From the NCBI RefSeq assembly GCF_001422325.1, contig NZ_LMMR01000001.1, forward strand, positions 435,256-499,255: DNA of 64,000 nt. Direction: 5' to 3'. The notes beneath the pieces were generated by a model. It worked only from the letters and a program-made list of their open reading frames with translations. It did no database searches and was not told the origin of the DNA. This DNA comes from Leifsonia sp. Leaf264 (GTDB taxonomy: Bacteria; Actinomycetota; Actinomycetes; Actinomycetales; Microbacteriaceae). Positions 32,524-41,575 of this stretch are shown piece by piece. Within the stretch, counting starts at the first letter, position 1; every line of letters begins with the position of its first letter. Position numbers and translations under genes: made by a program.

Positions 32524-35073
32524 CTATTGACTCGCATTCACGGCGACGACTGTGTCGTACAGGCCGACTCGCCGGACCCCATCATCCGAGGCGATGCCCG
32601 TATAAGAAAGGGAAGCATCTTCGTACCTGCGGAACGCGAACACCGCCTGGTTCATGTGTGATGAGTTGAAGACGCCCAGCGAGACGAGCAGATCGAAGTC
32701 TTCGACGCTGAGACCGGTCACGGCCTTGAAGAGCGCGGGCTCCAGCTTGGTAATCACATCCTTCAACGTGTTCTCGCGGTAGTCAGTCAGGTACATGAAC
32801 GCCGGGATTCGCGTTGCGAACTTGATCAGCTTCTCCTGAATCTTCTTCCGTTTGGACTTGTACTCCTGCTCCTCGTCGGAGAGTTCCTTCTTCTCCTTCG
32901 GGGTCAGGACATCACCCTTCGCCTTTTTCGTGCCCTTTACCGATTCGGATTTGTTAACCACCGTCTCGAAGACGTCGTTGCCAAGGGCTCGGAATCCCTC
33001 AATGTTCATCACCGCGGCCATCGCAGCCGCATTACCCATGATCTTCTTCAGTGTGTCGTTGTCGACGTTCACGAGAATCGCCGACTCCCACTTGCGGGCG
33101 AGCAACGTGGCGGACGTGCCAGCCATAGCAATATCGAGGATGGCGCCTGCGTCGACCTGAGTCATATTTGCGCCGTCGTACGCCAGTACCGGAAGGAATG
33201 ACACCAACTCTTCGACAGCGCGTTCCGGATTCGGCTCGTCGGGTGACAGCCCGATTCCGTAATCCGATAACTGTTGGAGAGCGCGTGTCGGCGCGAAGTC
33301 GAAGACGAAACAGACGGGCTTGACGACCTCTTCTTCGCTCGGATCGTCACCATTCGGATTCTTGATTGACCAGGGCGACTGGACACGAAAAGCTGCCTGG
33401 AAGTACGTCTCCGGGGACTTGAGATTGCGGAGCATGAGAATCGAAGTCCATTGCGCGACCGTCACACCAGTGGTCAGTTTCCCGCAAGAAAGTGTGATCG
33501 TCTTGGTATCGACGCCGTTGCCGATAGCCTCGCGGACCGGCGGAAGCGCCTCCAACCCGATTCCGGCGCCGGGACCTGCGACGTTGAGCACTTGGTACTG
33601 CCCCCAGTAGGGCAGGTTCTGTTTCTCCGTCAGCAGGTTCGCCATCGCCCGGCAGGCCGCGACATTCGGCAGGAACCAGAATGAGTGCTGCAGGTACGGA
33701 AGCAGGCGTGCATCTGAGTACGGAAATGGCGGCCTTGTACCCGTCTTGAGGGAATCGACTTGAGTCGGCAGATGTTGGCCGCGAATGATGTCGAGCCACT
33801 TCTGGACGTCGTCCTTGTACGTGAACGCCGCATTCGGACCGACGCCAGTAGCGGCAAAGAACGCGTTGAGGTCGAACTCGTCGAACTCGCCCTGGCTTGC
33901 AACCGTCAGTAGTTCATCGGGCATCTGATATGTCAGAAGTCGCATCTCCGGGAGAGCACCGTAAGGATTCAGCTTTTCCGGATGCTTGCTCGCGTATTCA
34001 GACTTCGACCGCTGTTCATCGGTGTAGGTCCAGTTGAAAATTTGTTCTTCGATGAATTCCCCAGTGGCCAACGCCTTGAACGGCGTCCCGGAGAGGTATA
34101 GGTAGGCGCGAGTCGTGATCGGTAGGAAGTCCTTCTCATCGCTCCCGAGCTCGTCGAGCTCCTCGTCGAAGGTATTGAGAGCCTCGTTGTACGCCCCGGC
34201 AAGCTCCTTCTTCGCTTCTTTCTCATCCTCGCCCTCGAAGAGTTCCTTCGCGCTCTCTCGCCACGCGCCGTAGTGGTACTCATCGAAGATCACGAGGTCC
34301 CAGTTGATTGCGTGAATCCATTCGTTCCGGGCCTTGATCAGCCCAGTGTCCTTGTCTCGGCCGAGCAGGTCCTGGAACGAACCGAAATAAATGAGAGCCT
34401 TCCGCTTGTCGACAGTTGCCGGGTCAATGCCGGAAGACTTCGAGACGTACTGCCAGCCATCGAAGTCGTGGTGCGACAGCAAATCGGTCGCCCAAGCGTC
34501 CTCCACTGCGGGCTTGAATGTGACAACTAGCACACGGGTCGCCCCCAACGATTTCGCGAGCTGGTAGCTCGTGAAGGTTTTTCCAAAGCGCATCTTCGCG
34601 TTCCAAAGGAAGCGCGGAACCGCGTGCATATCCTCCTTCCAGATTGAGTGAAAGTAGTCGTGCGTCTTCTCGACCGCCCGCTTCTGCTCCGGACGCATCA
34701 GGAAGGTCTCGTGGTGAGTGCCGCGAACGCGTTGCCCGGTACGTATTTCCGTGATTGCAGTCAGTACGTCGGCGACCGAGCACTCCATCCACTCGAGCGT
34801 GGGGTTCGCGAACCCTTTGGATTTCAGTCGCTCCCGCACATCAAAATCTCGAAAGTAGGTGCCGTCGTCGCGGATCGCCGCCTCGTTGACCTCGATCGTG
34901 TAGTTCGTTACCGCGGCGGTCTTCACTTGCTGCGAGACACGTGCCTTCACGTCCTTCGCGGTCTGTCCGACCTTCAACCAGCCGTGGTGGCGGTCGTCGT
35001 GAATCGCATAGGCGTAGATGCGAAGCTGTCCGTCAGGACGCTCCGGCATCAGCTCATCGAGGGATTTACTCAT
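32524..35073 (-). CDS. GIY-YIG/helicase restriction subunit
   Basis: An 849-residue protein. Residues about 17-60 (LRIYAYAIHDD...GWLKVGQT) match a GIY-YIG (T5orf172-type) nuclease. An SF2 helicase follows, with the variant Walker A AKMRFGKT near 161, DEYHYG as motif II near 262 and LYLSGTPFKAL as motif III, then a long C-terminal helicase lobe (TGVTVAQW, FRVQSPW). It would translocate on DNA and cut unmodified targets. The ATG at 35073 overlaps the methylase stop by eight bases. This is the third gene of the restriction-modification operon. Confidence 0.75.
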   Translation of the reverse strand: MSKSLDELMPERPDGQLRIYAYAIHDDRHHGWLKVGQTAKDVKARVSQQVKTAAVTNYTIEVNEAAIRDDGTYFRDFDVRERLKSKGFANPTLEWMECSVADVLTAITEIRTGQRVRGTHHETFLMRPEQKRAVEKTHDYFHSIWKEDMHAVPRFLWNAKMRFGKTFTSYQLAKSLGATRVLVVTFKPAVEDAWATDLLSHHDFDGWQYVSKSSGIDPATVDKRKALIYFGSFQDLLGRDKDTGLIKARNEWIHAINWDLVIFDEYHYGAWRESAKELFEGEDEKEAKKELAGAYNEALNTFDEELDELGSDEKDFLPITTRAYLYLSGTPFKALATGEFIEEQIFNWTYTDEQRSKSEYASKHPEKLNPYGALPEMRLLTYQMPDELLTVASQGEFDEFDLNAFFAATGVGPNAAFTYKDDVQKWLDIIRGQHLPTQVDSLKTGTRPPFPYSDARLLPYLQHSFWFLPNVAACRAMANLLTEKQNLPYWGQYQVLNVAGPGAGIGLEALPPVREAIGNGVDTKTITLSCGKLTTGVTVAQWTSILMLRNLKSPETYFQAAFRVQSPWSIKNPNGDDPSEEEVVKPVCFVFDFAPTRALQQLSDYGIGLSPDEPNPERAVEELVSFLPVLAYDGANMTQVDAGAILDIAMAGTSATLLARKWESAILVNVDNDTLKKIMGNAAAMAAVMNIEGFRALGNDVFETVVNKSESVKGTKKAKGDVLTPKEKKELSDEEQEYKSKRKKIQEKLIKFATRIPAFMYLTDYRENTLKDVITKLEPALFKAVTGLSVEDFDLLVSLGVFNSSHMNQAVFAFRRYEDASLSYTGIASDDGVRRVGLYDTVVAVNASQ

Positions 35074-36739
35074 CGGCCGGCTCATCCGAGAACTCCTCAT
35101 CAGGGAGGGCTTCATCCTTGTGCGGCGCAACCTGAGATTCGATGAACGCGATCTCTTCAGCGGTGAGGCCATAGCGTGCGTAGAGCTTCGCGTCGGTCCA
35201 CTCTTCGGTGAGAGGCACACACGGCGCGAAGGCGTAAACGTTCTTCGGAGCGTCCTGAGTTGATTTGCGGAGCGAGACCATGAAACGCATGAAGCGGGTT
35301 CGAAGATATTGCGCATATCGACCTGCCTCGACCTCGGAGTTGAAGCGTCCCGCAACCAAGTAGCTTTCCGTGCAGGCAGTTCCTGGCCCCGCAAGAATCG
35401 GCTTGCTCAGAAACTTTGTTTCAACTGCCGCGCTGGTGCCCTGAACTCGCGTCATCAACACCTTCCACTCATCAATCCACCCGAGGTTCTGCGGGATCTC
35501 CGAGCGTTCGACCCAACTGATCTTCTGAGAGCCGTAAAGCCGGACAGGGTCCTTGATGCCCTCAGGGGACGACTTACCGTGGAAGAACGTGCGGAGACCA
35601 AATGGCTTCTGGCTTGACACCACTGTGTCGAGAGCCGACTCCCCTTTGGCGCGCACCTTGTCGAGGATGGACACTGCCTCGTTGCGACGCACGAGTACGT
35701 CATAAGCGTCTAGGGGCCGAGCGACCGCGGCACCTAGAGGCTTTCCGTCCCACATCGTCTGGATCGTGCAGGGGCCGTCGTAGTCGCGTTCCCACAGGAA
35801 GTATGAGATGCCGCCACGTATCTTCACGCCCGGGAACCCGTCGTACAGCTTCGGGAAGTCAACGAGATTCTTCAACTGGTGGGAGCGGAGCATACGCTCC
35901 CGGAACCTATCTAAGCCCCGTCCACCCGCGAACCAGCGGGAAGGCGTGACCATCACCAGGCACTTCGGATCGAGGGCCATCGCGTTCTCGACGAAGAGCT
36001 GGTAGATAGGTGTCGCCGAGTTGCTGTTGCCACCGTCGTCGAGTTGGTAGGGCGGGTTCCCGATGATGACGTCGAAGTGCATGTCGTGTCCAAATATCTG
36101 CGCGATCCGCGCGTTGATGTCTGCGGCGTGTATGAATGCGTAGGCGTGCGACTCAAGATCGTCTCCTCGCGCGTACTCCGCCTCGTTCGCCCCACAGAAT
36201 TCGCAGCGCCCTGTACCCGCAACCTCAACGAGAACTTCTCCTCCGTTGATTGGGTCGACCTGTCGTTCCCGCTTTCGCCTCCTCCAGGTGTGCTCAGTCC
36301 GATCGAACCAGACGTTGCCTGCCTCCGTCGTGAAGGACTTCGCAATGGAGTGCTTGCCGTTCGCCCACTTCGAGCAATACAGACTCCGCCGAGCGAGCAT
36401 GGCGGTGAGCTGTGTGATGCCGATACCGAAGACCTGCTTCGTGAGGATGTGATCGACCCGTTCCCACAGGTCCGGGATCTTTGTCGCAAGCCCGTCGGTC
36501 AGTCGCGATGTGATCTCTCGGAGGAAGACGCCCGACTTCGAAAAAGGGTCTAAGAAGGTCACCGTCGAGTCGGCCCAGATGCTCGCGCCGCCGTGCGCTT
36601 CCGCCCACGCGGTTTCCAGTGTGTCGAGCATCCAGTTCGCGAATTCGGGCGGTGTGAAGACCTCGTCATTCGACAGGTTCGCGATGCACGTAAGCACATC
36701 CGGGTTTCGGCCACGTAACGCGAAGGTCGCTCGGCTCAT
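35066..36739 (-). CDS. Eco57I-like adenine DNA methyltransferase subunit
   Basis: A 557-residue protein with the SAM-binding motif FLDPFSKSGVF near residue 65 and the catalytic NPPY (IGNPPYQLDD) near 226, then VTPSRWFAGGRGLD and KIRGGISYFLW, as in Eco57I/type IIG-like N6-adenine methylases. It has a Cys4-type insertion (CEFCGANE and nearby Cys). It protects host DNA and partners the helicase-nuclease downstream. The start at 36739 overlaps the stop of the small methylase gene (ATGA). Confidence 0.78.
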   Translation of the reverse strand: MSRATFALRGRNPDVLTCIANLSNDEVFTPPEFANWMLDTLETAWAEAHGGASIWADSTVTFLDPFSKSGVFLREITSRLTDGLATKIPDLWERVDHILTKQVFGIGITQLTAMLARRSLYCSKWANGKHSIAKSFTTEAGNVWFDRTEHTWRRRKRERQVDPINGGEVLVEVAGTGRCEFCGANEAEYARGDDLESHAYAFIHAADINARIAQIFGHDMHFDVIIGNPPYQLDDGGNSNSATPIYQLFVENAMALDPKCLVMVTPSRWFAGGRGLDRFRERMLRSHQLKNLVDFPKLYDGFPGVKIRGGISYFLWERDYDGPCTIQTMWDGKPLGAAVARPLDAYDVLVRRNEAVSILDKVRAKGESALDTVVSSQKPFGLRTFFHGKSSPEGIKDPVRLYGSQKISWVERSEIPQNLGWIDEWKVLMTRVQGTSAAVETKFLSKPILAGPGTACTESYLVAGRFNSEVEAGRYAQYLRTRFMRFMVSLRKSTQDAPKNVYAFAPCVPLTEEWTDAKLYARYGLTAEEIAFIESQVAPHKDEALPDEEFSDEPADE

Positions 36740-37371
36740 CCCGCCAGCTCCTCGATAGTCATCAGTGGGTATTCCCTCGTCGGCGTGAAGATTTCGTGCT
36801 CCTCCAGGTGGTCCCAAAGGGTGCCCTGGAAGGAAGCCCGCTGGGTCAGGCTGTCATAGCGGAAGTCACGGCGCTGGTACCGACCCTTGCCGATGTACCC
36901 CCACTCCGGGAAGACGATCGGGTTTCCTTCGAAAGTGGTCATAGATAGGGCGTCGCCCCTGATGATGTTCGTGCCGAGCACGTGTTCGGCAGCACGATAC
37001 AAGTCATCGCCCGGTTTCGTTCCGACGCCCTTGGCAAATGCCCCGAGAAGATTTCCCCGGCATTCGACAGCATTGTCCTCGAGCAGCTCAATTCCGTAGA
37101 TGCACATGAGAGCGAGTAGAGCGTGATGCCGTCGATCGAATTCGCTCGTTCCATAGCGGGCTTCGACGGTCGCCAGTTTTCGGGATAACACAGGCACAAG
37201 GAAGTTACCTGAGCCACACGCGGGCTCCAGCACCCTCGAATCAATGCGTGCCGACTCATCTCTTACCAGGTCGAGCATGCCTTCAACCATCCAGTCGGGC
37301 GTGAACACCTCGCCGTGATCAGCAACCCGCTTCTTCGACTTGACCAGTGGTTCGGCCGGTCGTTCGATCAT
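36736..37371 (-). CDS. small methylase-like subunit (motif I only)
   Basis: A 211-residue protein. DHGEVFTPDWMVEGML and LEPACGSGNFLVPVL (near residue 47) form the N-terminal SAM-binding half of an N6-adenine methylase. The catalytic NPPY is absent, so it may act as a partner of the 557-residue methylase or be a split-gene half with a specificity role. It is the first gene of the operon. Confidence 0.7.
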   Translation of the reverse strand: MIERPAEPLVKSKKRVADHGEVFTPDWMVEGMLDLVRDESARIDSRVLEPACGSGNFLVPVLSRKLATVEARYGTSEFDRRHHALLALMCIYGIELLEDNAVECRGNLLGAFAKGVGTKPGDDLYRAAEHVLGTNIIRGDALSMTTFEGNPIVFPEWGYIGKGRYQRRDFRYDSLTQRASFQGTLWDHLEEHEIFTPTREYPLMTIEELAG

Positions 37372-37819
37372 GGTTCTTGCCTCCCTCGTGCGGCTACTCC
37401 AGCGTAGTGTCGGGACGCAACCGCCCCAGCACGTTGGTTCTTCTCAAAGGGCAGGCAGCTGAAGGCGGTCCTGTGCAACACGGCGACCCTCTCGACCAGA
37501 GTTCGGCGTCCCCGGGAAGGAAGCATGGCTGTGGCGCCCGAAACGGCGGGTTTCCGTCGCTGGTCCTCAGCGGCACCTTGATGCAACGCTGCCGCGGCCA
37601 GCCGGGGCGATATTCTGTCGCTCATGATTCCGGAGTGCACTTCGCACAGGGAACGTACCCGCGGCGCGCGCTCGCTCCGCCCACTCGCCGCCTCGCTGCC
37701 AGGGAACTGAACGCACCTCGACCAACTCAACCCTCTGCCCGCGCCCCTCCCTGGGCATCCCTTGACGTCCGGCTGACCGTGGCCCCCGATCCCAGACGGG
37801 TCACCTCCACGCCCGCCGG
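37372..37819. other. intergenic upstream of the RM operon
   Basis: No convincing gene. It must hold the promoter of the restriction operon; TACGCT near 37400 (minus) is the nearest -10-like string. Confidence 0.4.
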
Positions 37820-38194
37820 TCAGCAACTATCGCAAAATCCACAGCTGTTGGGCCAGCAAGAGAACGACGCCCAGCCGGAACGAGTAGTGAAGAACGCGGC
37901 CTTCCCCACGTCCGGATTTCCAAGCTCCGCCTCCAACACGAGCCGCCCGCCAACCAGCCCGAGCCGGCCTCCGACCTGCGCCGTCCGGCAATACGTGGCG
38001 ATGGCCTCGGCGATCAGCTGTGCGTCGAGGGGCTGTGGGGCGTCAGGGTTTTGGTCGGTCATGCACGCAACATGCGCGGCACTCCCCCGAGTTCGTGTCA
38101 CCGGGCGATCCCCGCGACGGCGGATGCGGCGGGCGAGCTGGGTCTCGGCGGCGTAGGCAGGTACTAGGCGGGTACTGGGTTCCTCGGTGGTCAC
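37820..38194 (-). CDS. hypothetical protein with two leaderless starts
   Basis: From GTG at 38194 the frame gives 124 residues; from ATG at 38062 the same frame gives 80 (MTDQNPDAPQPLDAQ...). Each start lies exactly 7 nt after its own GCCGCGCATG-type box, so long and short forms may both be made. The short form is the better supported protein (AEAIATYCRTAQVGGRLG). Function unknown. Confidence 0.55.
   Translation of the reverse strand: MTTEEPSTRLVPAYAAETQLARRIRRRGDRPVTRTRGSAAHVACMTDQNPDAPQPLDAQLIAEAIATYCRTAQVGGRLGLVGGRLVLEAELGNPDVGKAAFFTTRSGWASFSCWPNSCGFCDSC
38070..38081 (-). promoter_or_regulatory. GCCGCGCATG box 6
   Basis: GTGCCGCGCATGT on the minus strand. CATGT ends at 38070, 7 nt before the ATG at 38062. 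Confidence 0.65.
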
Positions 38195-38201
38195 GGAGAC
38201 C

Positions 38202-38214
38202 ACATGCGCCGCAC
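38202..38214 (-). promoter_or_regulatory. GCCGCGCATG box 7 (one-base variant)
   Basis: GTGCGGCGCATGT on the minus strand, 7 nt before the GTG at 38194. Confidence 0.55.
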
Positions 38215-38228
38215 TCACCGAGAATCTC

Positions 38229-38535
38229 GGCGATACCCGGATACCAGCTTGGGACCAGCGTCGGGTATCGCCAGATTATCTAGGTGATCAGGCATTTCTG
38301 GAGGAATATGCATCGCGTTACCCGATTACCCAGTTGCAGCACCATGTGCATATACAGAGGGGCATATACCTCTTCTCTCAAAAGGAAGGAAAGGGAAGGC
38401 CCTTTAACTCTTAACTTGAATGGGTAATTGGGTAACTGTAGTAGTAAGTAGTAGTAGAGGCCTTATGTTTGCTGGGCTGTAGCCGTTACCCAGAGCGATA
38501 CCAGCGCTGGCGATCTCGGTAATTCTGGTACCTGA
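38229..38535. repeat. second repeat-rich, AT-richer region
   Basis: Contains GGCGATACCCGGATACC (38229) with its inverse GGGTATCGCC (38263), GTTACCCGATTACCCAG (38317), TGGGTAATTGGGTAAC (38420), GTTACCCAGAGCGATACC (38485) and a GCATATAC pair near 38348 and 38362. The composition is clearly less GC-rich than the neighbourhood. No gene fits 38195-38677. It lies between divergent genes and could be an origin, a transfer origin or a control region. Confidence 0.6.
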
Positions 38536-38677
38536 ACGCGCCTCATTTTTTTGATTTGGTTCGGCGTTGAGGAACTTTCCGCGGATCCTCACCCTGACCC
38601 CTCGTTTCGCCACATGCCTTCACGATGAGCGCTCGACCGTCCGAACAGGGCAGCGTGCCAAACGGAGGAGAACCCAC

Positions 38678-39337
38678 ATGCGCAAGCGCACCCTAACCAT
38701 CACGATCACCGCGGGCGCCGTCGCCCTGGCCCTAGCCGGCACGTCCGTCGCCGTGGCATTGGCACCACAACCAACCGCGGTTGCCGCGTCGCATGCTCCG
38801 GCCAAGCCCCGACCTGCACCCGCAACCGCCGCGTCGCCGGCCGAGCCGGTCGCCCAGCCGACCGTCGAACCGGCGCACGTCGCCGAGCCGGTAGCTGCCA
38901 CGCCTGTGACACCCGAGCCTGCACTGGCACCTGCGCCAGCGGCCCCGACCGAGTGGTCGCCGGCCGGCATCGACTGGCCGTCGATGACCAACGAGCAGCG
39001 TCTCGCCTGGGGCGTTCAGACGCTCGGCATCACCGCCCCGGTCTCGATCGTCGACGGGGTCGGCGGCCAACTCGGCGAGTACGGGTGGAACTTCGGACTG
39101 ACCGTCACACCACTCGCGCTCGAGAAGGCCGCGTTCACGATCGACGCGCTCGCTCACGAAGAGCAGCACCGCGCGGACCACGAGTCCCGTGTCGCGCAGG
39201 TGGACGGAGACGGCAGCATCCTGAACATCTGCGAGATCGAGCAGCGAGCCGAAGCGACCGCCACGCAGAAGCTCACCGACCTCGGCGGGTGGGTGCCCGC
39301 GGGATGGAGCAGAGCTTCGGCGACACGGACTTGCTGA
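38678..39337 (+). CDS. secreted HEXXH (metallopeptidase-like) protein
   Basis: A 219-residue protein: signal peptide (MRKRTLTITITAG, then AVALALAGTSVAVALA), an Ala/Pro-rich linker of about 60 residues, then a compact domain with HEEQH inside ALAHEEQHRADHES near residue 161, followed by an Asp and a Glu-rich helix (CEIEQRAEATATQ). HEXXH is the zinc-binding signature of many metalloproteases. The family is not one I can name. GGAGGAG precedes the ATG. A role at the cell wall during transfer is conceivable but inferred. Confidence 0.62.
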   Translation: MRKRTLTITITAGAVALALAGTSVAVALAPQPTAVAASHAPAKPRPAPATAASPAEPVAQPTVEPAHVAEPVAATPVTPEPALAPAPAAPTEWSPAGIDWPSMTNEQRLAWGVQTLGITAPVSIVDGVGGQLGEYGWNFGLTVTPLALEKAAFTIDALAHEEQHRADHESRVAQVDGDGSILNICEIEQRAEATATQKLTDLGGWVPAGWSRASATRTC

Positions 39338-39466
39338 CCTGATCGAGGGCTGCGGACAGGGCCGACTTGATCGGCTGACCGACCCCCATCCCGCACACCT
39401 GCGCCGTTGAGCCTGTGCCACGCTCGCCCGCCCCTTCGGACACCGGTCCGACCGTTTGCCGTCCGT

Positions 39467-39485
39467 TGCCGCGCATGAACCACAC
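39467..39485 (+). promoter_or_regulatory. GCCGCGCATG box 8
   Basis: TGCCGCGCATGA. CATGA lies at 39474-39478, exactly 7 nt before the ATG at 39486. Confidence 0.65.
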
Positions 39486-39635
39486 ATGACCATGAAACGA
39501 CCACCCGACGGCTACATCACCCTGTCCTCCGCCGCTTTCGAAGCGCAGAGGCTTTGGACCGAAGCCGACCTCGCACAGCTGGCGGCGGCCGGGCACCTGC
39601 CTACCCTCCGCCTGGACGACGCCGAACCGTCGTGA
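39486..39635 (+). CDS. small leaderless protein
   Basis: A 49-residue frame (MTMKRPPDGYITLSS...LRLDDAEPS) with a MerR/excisionase-like flavour: a short helix-turn-helix followed by 'LAAAGHLPTLRLDD'. It is supported by the box at the leaderless distance and by the GTGA overlap with the next gene. Confidence 0.6.
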   Translation: MTMKRPPDGYITLSSAAFEAQRLWTEADLAQLAAAGHLPTLRLDDAEPS

Positions 39636-40216
39636 GCCCCGCAGCCGTCCGCCAGCTAGTCACCGAACGTTGGTCGGAGATCCGCGCGCTGGGGGCTGAG
39701 ATCGAGACGGCGGTGACCAGGCTGATCGGCGAGTTCACGAGCGGTGTCATCGGCCGCCACCACCTGATCCGGGAGCTCGCCCGGATCCCGAATCCGTTCC
39801 GCACCGTCTCCCTGCCGCTCGACGAGGCTTTCGAGATGTACCCATTCCGCAGGACGGCTGGCTGGCAGGTTCACCGTGCGACGGTCGACGGGCGGATCGG
39901 ATGTGATGAGCTGATCGGGATGATCGCCGAAGAGGAGATGGTGGACGCAGTGGGCGACGTGGCTCTCGGCGGTCCCGCGGTCCGTGCGCTTCGCCGAGCC
40001 GACGAGGTGGTGGCCGTCGGCATGACACCGGACGACATACTCGAGGCGCTGCTCCCGCGCCACGATCAGGAGGACACAAACGCCTATGCCCGGCGCCTGG
40101 AATCCAAGCTTCATGAACGGCGTGTGGAGGTGGCTCTCGCCGAATGCCGGAGCGTCGACGACTTCGTGTGCGAGCTCCGTGAGCAGGGCGCGATCACCTG
40201 GATCAGTGGCGGCTGA
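39632..40216 (+). CDS. hypothetical protein
   Basis: A 194-residue helical protein from GTG at 39632, chosen because it overlaps the stop of the 49-residue gene. No recognised domain. Acidic C-terminal half. Confidence 0.6.
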   Translation: MSPAAVRQLVTERWSEIRALGAEIETAVTRLIGEFTSGVIGRHHLIRELARIPNPFRTVSLPLDEAFEMYPFRRTAGWQVHRATVDGRIGCDELIGMIAEEEMVDAVGDVALGGPAVRALRRADEVVAVGMTPDDILEALLPRHDQEDTNAYARRLESKLHERRVEVALAECRSVDDFVCELREQGAITWISGG

Positions 40217-40246
40217 GGTGCCGGCCGATTCTCGGCCTGGACGTCG

Positions 40247-40265
40247 TGCCGCGCATGTGGTTGGC
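40247..40265 (+). promoter_or_regulatory. GCCGCGCATG box 9
   Basis: GTGCCGCGCATGT. CATGT lies at 40254-40258, exactly 7 nt before the ATG at 40266. Confidence 0.68.
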
Positions 40266-40802
40266 ATGACAGCAGAACCTCACACGGCCACCGCCCTCCT
40301 CTGGGCACAGGGTCACGCCGTCGGCGACACGGTGCTCGCTGACGGGCTCCCCGGCGTCCTGGCGGCCGTCGCCCCTGACCTGCCGGCGCCGGCATCGGCC
40401 CGGCGTGCGCAGCGCGTACTCGAGGGCTACCGGACTCGGGCGCAGCTCACGTTGATCTCGGCTGCAACCGACGCCGGGCTGTCATGGAGCCGTCTGACCG
40501 CGGAGGAGATCCGGGCTCTCGATGAGGGCCAGGTCCACTGGTCGCTGGCCGGTGCCGAATGGCAAGCGCCCGTCCCGCTTGTGCTAGTCCGGCCCATATA
40601 CGAGCCGTTCGACCCACCGGTTTGCGGTCGCACGTCGGTCATCATCCTCGACCCCCGCTCGTCCCGCCGCGCGGTCGCCAGCCTGCTGCTCGCCTTCTGC
40701 CGGACCCGCGGCCTGGTCGGCATCCGTCAGATCGAAGCGGTCGACGGTCCACCGGTCTCCACTACATCAGTGGGATGCCGATGCGCCTCGTGCACGCATT
40801 AG
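40266..40802 (+). CDS. hypothetical protein
   Basis: A 178-residue protein of unknown function with a Cys pair near the end (CRCASC). The leaderless start at 40266 is set by the box. Its stop overlaps the end of the convergent gene 40799-41476. Confidence 0.6.
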   Translation: MTAEPHTATALLWAQGHAVGDTVLADGLPGVLAAVAPDLPAPASARRAQRVLEGYRTRAQLTLISAATDAGLSWSRLTAEEIRALDEGQVHWSLAGAEWQAPVPLVLVRPIYEPFDPPVCGRTSVIILDPRSSRRAVASLLLAFCRTRGLVGIRQIEAVDGPPVSTTSVGCRCASCTH

Positions 40803-41476
40803 GCCGCCAGACGCTCGCGGAGCGCCGCTTCCTGCCAGGCGAGGGCGTCGAGCACCTCGCCGACCTCACCTTCCGCGTCGTCCAGGTCGAGCTCAGGGTC
40901 TATGTGCGCCCGAGACTGGCCGGACTCGATCCTGTGCCGAGCTTCAAGCACCTGGTCGGGTGTGGCGAGCCGGCAGACGACCTGGCCACCACGTCCGAGC
41001 TCGGTGATCGCCCAGATGCTGCCGTCGTCGTATGCGCGGAGCAGCGATCCTGGACCGAGCACGTTCGCGAGCACGGGCGTCGCCCACTGTTCCGTGTCAT
41101 CGGTGTCGACCGTCGACTCGACGACCGCGAACCGGCGGGCGCCGGGTCGGTGGTCTGCGATGATCTGCTCGACCGTCACCAAGTAGCCGCGGTCGACGTG
41201 CCAGGTCTTGCCGTCCGGGTCCCAGCGAGCACCAGCGCCCTGGCGGACGGCAGATTGGACACCCTGGTCGAACCCCCACCCGGAGATGCTGACACGGCCG
41301 TCGGCACGCTCCGAGGTCTTTAGGAGCGGGTCACCGGGCGGCGTCCACTGTGCGTCGAATGACGGGCGGAAGCGGGCTTCCGGGGACCAGCGGTCAAGCG
41401 TGAGCTCGGGTGAGGAGAGCAGGGTTGCTCGCCAGCGTCCGTCATCGTGTCGTCGTTGTTCTTCGTTGAATGCCAT
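40799..41476 (-). CDS. hypothetical protein
   Basis: A 225-residue protein without a recognised domain; FDQGVQSAVRQGAGARWDPDGKTWHVDRG resembles short DNA-repair/SMARCAL-type HARP-like turns but too weakly to name. It is divergent from 41576-42505. Confidence 0.58.
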   Translation of the reverse strand: MAFNEEQRRHDDGRWRATLLSSPELTLDRWSPEARFRPSFDAQWTPPGDPLLKTSERADGRVSISGWGFDQGVQSAVRQGAGARWDPDGKTWHVDRGYLVTVEQIIADHRPGARRFAVVESTVDTDDTEQWATPVLANVLGPGSLLRAYDDGSIWAITELGRGGQVVCRLATPDQVLEARHRIESGQSRAHIDPELDLDDAEGEVGEVLDALAWQEAALRERLAA

Positions 41477-41541
41477 CCCAGGTGTTCCTCTCCGTCGGTG
41501 GGATGGGCGCGGGAGGTCTGCTGAGTAAGTGTGCGGCTAAG

Positions 41542-41560
41542 TGCCGCGCATGAGTCGGGT
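41542..41560 (+). promoter_or_regulatory. GCCGCGCATG box 10
   Basis: GTGCCGCGCATGA ending at 41553. A start near 41561 would give a 15-nt leader with GGAAAGGA before the ATG at 41576. Confidence 0.6.
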
Positions 41561-41575
41561 GGAAAGGACCCCACC

